From JAKAWQ01 sp963840545 (GTDB lineage: Bacteria > Pseudomonadota > Alphaproteobacteria > Acetobacterales > Acetobacteraceae): a DNA stretch of 64,000 bases. Where the stretch lies: positions 620,001-684,000 of the forward strand of contig CAWIZE010000001.1 in assembly GCA_963840545.1 (NCBI GenBank), read 5' to 3'. The position numbers were made by a program, and so were the translations under genes. The notes beneath the pieces are model-generated. The model saw only the letters and a program-made list of their open reading frames with translations. It searched no databases and was not told the origin of the DNA. Below are positions 62,314 to 64,000 of this stretch, piece after piece; position 1 is the first letter of the stretch, and every line of letters begins with the position of its first letter.

Positions 62314-63171
62314 ATGGTGATCGTGCTCGGCAACGAAAAGGGCGGGTCCGGCAAGTCGACCACGGCGATGCATCTCACGGTCGGGCTGCTGCGCGAGGGC
62401 TACCGCGTGGGCGCGATCGATCTCGACGGGCGGCAGGCGACGCTTGCCGGCTATATCGCCGCCCGCGAAACCTTCGTCCGCGCCAAGGGTGTCGCGCTGC
62501 CGGTGCCCCGGGTGCTGACGGTGACGCGAAGCGAGGAGGACAGCCGCGCCGCCGCCGAGGTGGACGAACGGGCGCGCTTTGCCGCTGCACTCGCCGCGAT
62601 TTCGCAGGAATGCGAGATCGTCGTCATCGATTGCCCGGGATCGGACACCTTCCTGAGCCGGCTCGGCCACGCGCACGCCGATACGCTGATCACGCCGATC
62701 AATGACAGTTTTCTCGACTTCGCCATGCTGGCGAAGGTCGACCCGGATCGTCGCGACGTGGTGCATCCGAGCATCTATAGCGAGATGGTGTGGCAGGCGC
62801 GCAAGGCGCGCTTCGCGCGCGACCGCGGGCGGATCGACTGGATCGTGATGCGCAACCGGCTGGGCGCGGTGGCGGCGCGCAACAAGCGCGATGTCGGGGC
62901 CTCGCTCGAGACGCTGGCCCGGCGGATCGGGTTCCGCACCGTGAAGGGTTTTGGCGAGCGGGTGATTTTTCGCGAGCTTTTTCTGCAAGGCCTGACGCTC
63001 ATGGATGTCCGCGAGGCGGGGATCGGCATCACGCTCGGCATGAGCCACGTGGCGGCACGAGCGGAGGTGCGGGCGCTGGTCGGGGCGATCCGCAAGCCCC
63101 CGCCGGCGGCGCCGGCGGCGCCGGCGGAGGGGTCGGCGGCCGGCGGCGAGGCGGCCGGGCAGGCGGGATAG
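62314..63171 (+). CDS. mipZ: division-site-positioning ATPase MipZ
   Basis: A 285-residue ParA-family ATPase: deviant Walker A VLGNEKGGSGKSTTAMHLTV, IDLDGRQATLAGYI, IDCPGSDTFLSRLGHAHADT and the MipZ-typical TPINDSFLDFAMLAKVDP. MipZ forms a gradient from the poles and inhibits FtsZ, placing the septum at mid-cell in alphaproteobacteria. The C terminus is a Pro/Ala-rich tail. ATG at 62314 (MVIVLGNEKGG). Confidence 0.93.
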   Translation: MVIVLGNEKGGSGKSTTAMHLTVGLLREGYRVGAIDLDGRQATLAGYIAARETFVRAKGVALPVPRVLTVTRSEEDSRAAAEVDERARFAAALAAISQECEIVVIDCPGSDTFLSRLGHAHADTLITPINDSFLDFAMLAKVDPDRRDVVHPSIYSEMVWQARKARFARDRGRIDWIVMRNRLGAVAARNKRDVGASLETLARRIGFRTVKGFGERVIFRELFLQGLTLMDVREAGIGITLGMSHVAARAEVRALVGAIRKPPPAAPAAPAEGSAAGGEAAGQAG

Positions 63172-63846
63172 CGGGCGGCCGGAGCGTCATCCGATCGAAT
63201 GGAATCATTCGATCGGATAAAGATGCTCGCCAAAAAAGAGAGAGCCAAAAAAGAGAGAGCCGGCGTGTCTTGCGTGAGCCGCGGCGAACGGAACACATTC
63301 TAAGGCGCGGTTCGGTCCTCGGAGATGGCGACGACGGTCTTGGCGAGCGATGCCGGCGAGTAGGCGCCGGTATCGTCCCAAAGCCGGACGCGCGGCCGTG
63401 CCTCGGGGCGACGATCGCCGCCCGCATCCTCGCCGCGGGGTCCGCAGGCGGGCGAGGCAGCCGGGGCTCCACCGACCCCGAGGGGCGGAGTGCGATCCCT
63501 CGCCACCGTGATCGAACCGCCGGTCCCTACGGCTCCGCCCATCGCTCGGCTCTCCCGCCTGTGCCCGAACCCCCCACTCCGCCGCCGCGCCCTGATCGCC
63601 CCCGACCGTGCGGTGCAGCAAGCCACCGTAAACAGGCAGTTTGGAACTGTCACATTATTTTTCAACCCACGCGTGCGGAGCGGGCTTCGCCGGCCGGCGC
63701 GCGACGGCGGTCTGGACAGCGCCGAAACGCCCATGCAAAAGAGCGCCGGGCCGAGGGGTGAGGCTTTCATCCTCGCCCCGCGCGGCCGGAGGTTGCGGCC
63801 GCGCGGCGGCGAACCGACGACCGGAAGGCGGCGAGCGAACGGCAAT
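63172..63846. other. intergenic region between mipZ and tRNA-Thr
   Basis: A perfect hairpin with 11-bp arms CCGATCGAATG / CATTCGATCGG and a GAAT loop lies at 63191-63216, followed by two 15-bp units GCCAAAAAAGAGAGA (about 63231-63260). The remaining 590 bp have open frames on both strands, for example 63300-63845 on the minus strand with a plausible end (VRLWDDTGAYSPASLAKTVV), but no family I recognise. I do not call a gene here. Confidence 0.5.
63191..63216. promoter_or_regulatory. perfect inverted repeat downstream of mipZ
   Basis: Arms of 11 bp around GAAT make a strong hairpin. There is no following T-run, so it is not a classical intrinsic terminator; it may protect the mipZ mRNA end or be a protein site. 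It contains GAATC, a match to the cell-cycle methylase site GANTC. Confidence 0.5.
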
Positions 63847-63921
<75 letters not shown>

Positions 63922-64000
63922 CCAACAGCGGCGGCTTGCCGGTCCCCGACGGGCCGGCTCGCCGCGCCCGGCAGGCACCCGACCGCCCCAGGCGGTGTGG

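Noticed and set aside
63300..63845. 181-residue minus-strand protein upstream of the tRNA
   Set aside because: The first two thirds are low-complexity Arg/Pro/Gly sequence with no family. Only the last 30 residues look protein-like. Not enough support for a gene call.

Overview
The window is very GC-rich (about 70%) and comes from an alphaproteobacterium. The gene orders dnaX-ybaB-recR with the SRP RNA upstream, rdgB-rph / hrcA-grpE-dnaK-dnaJ, rimP-nusA-ylxR-infB-rbfA-truB-rpsO-pnp, comF-grxC-DUF1178 and a MipZ division ATPase all point there. A GC-rich mosaic intergenic repeat present in three copies makes Rhodospirillales/Acetobacteraceae my best guess, but that placement is inference from overall feel and not from a comparison.

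Layout: 0-5.7 kb holds a methyltransferase, a soluble chemoreceptor-like protein, an orphan peptide-type substrate-binding protein and two divergent DJ-1/PfpI genes. 5.6-8.5 kb is the replication/recombination block recR-ybaB-dnaX plus ffs. 8.6-17.7 kb holds nudC and comEC (both frameshifted), an RgpF-like protein, a BioC-like methyltransferase, a TMEM175-type channel, a four-domain rhodanese, comF, grxC and DUF1178. 17.7-24.3 kb is a catabolic and regulatory stretch: SDR, M20 peptidase, threonine synthase-like enzyme, DSD1-type PLP enzyme, tautomerase/TetR pair and a methyltransferase. 24.3-33.1 kb is the accessory region. It has an SMC-like ATPase with a truncated PIN-like partner, an Mrr-type endonuclease of lower GC, remnants of several toxin-antitoxin modules, a two-gene unit encoding an ImmA/IrrE-like protein without the HExxH motif, and a tandem array of 49-50 bp repeats lying between two copies of the 3' end of a class I aldolase gene. 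33.1-47.9 kb holds the aldolase, uxuA, rdgB-rph, an amidase, the heat-shock operon, an LLM oxidoreductase, lrgBA, dapB and metK. 47.9-49.9 kb is a second decay zone: mazF remnant, NTF2-like remnant, IS3 remnant, and a PEP-mutase-family gene with no good start. 50-64 kb is the transcription/translation supercluster trmB, rimP-nusA-ylxR-infB-rbfA-truB-rpsO-pnp, then a nitronate monooxygenase, mipZ and tRNA-Thr(CGT).

A striking feature of the whole window is that at least eight recognisable genes (nudC, comEC, SDR, M20 peptidase, threonine synthase-like, class I aldolase, uxuA, dapB) are each broken by one single-base frameshift, seven of them by an apparent extra base. The long information-processing genes (dnaX, dnaK, nusA, infB, pnp) are all intact. 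Either the assembly carries insertion-type errors or the genome is in early decay; a broken dapB favours sequence error. Raw reads would settle it.

Best candidates for something new: the 29.9-31.6 kb two-gene unit (non-catalytic ImmA/IrrE-like protein plus a 142-residue partner), the face-to-face palindromic promoters with a tandemly amplified -35 box between the tautomerase and TetR genes, the 12-copy repeat array joined to a GIY-YIG/aldolase chimera, and the three-copy hairpin mosaic repeat that supplies gene ends.
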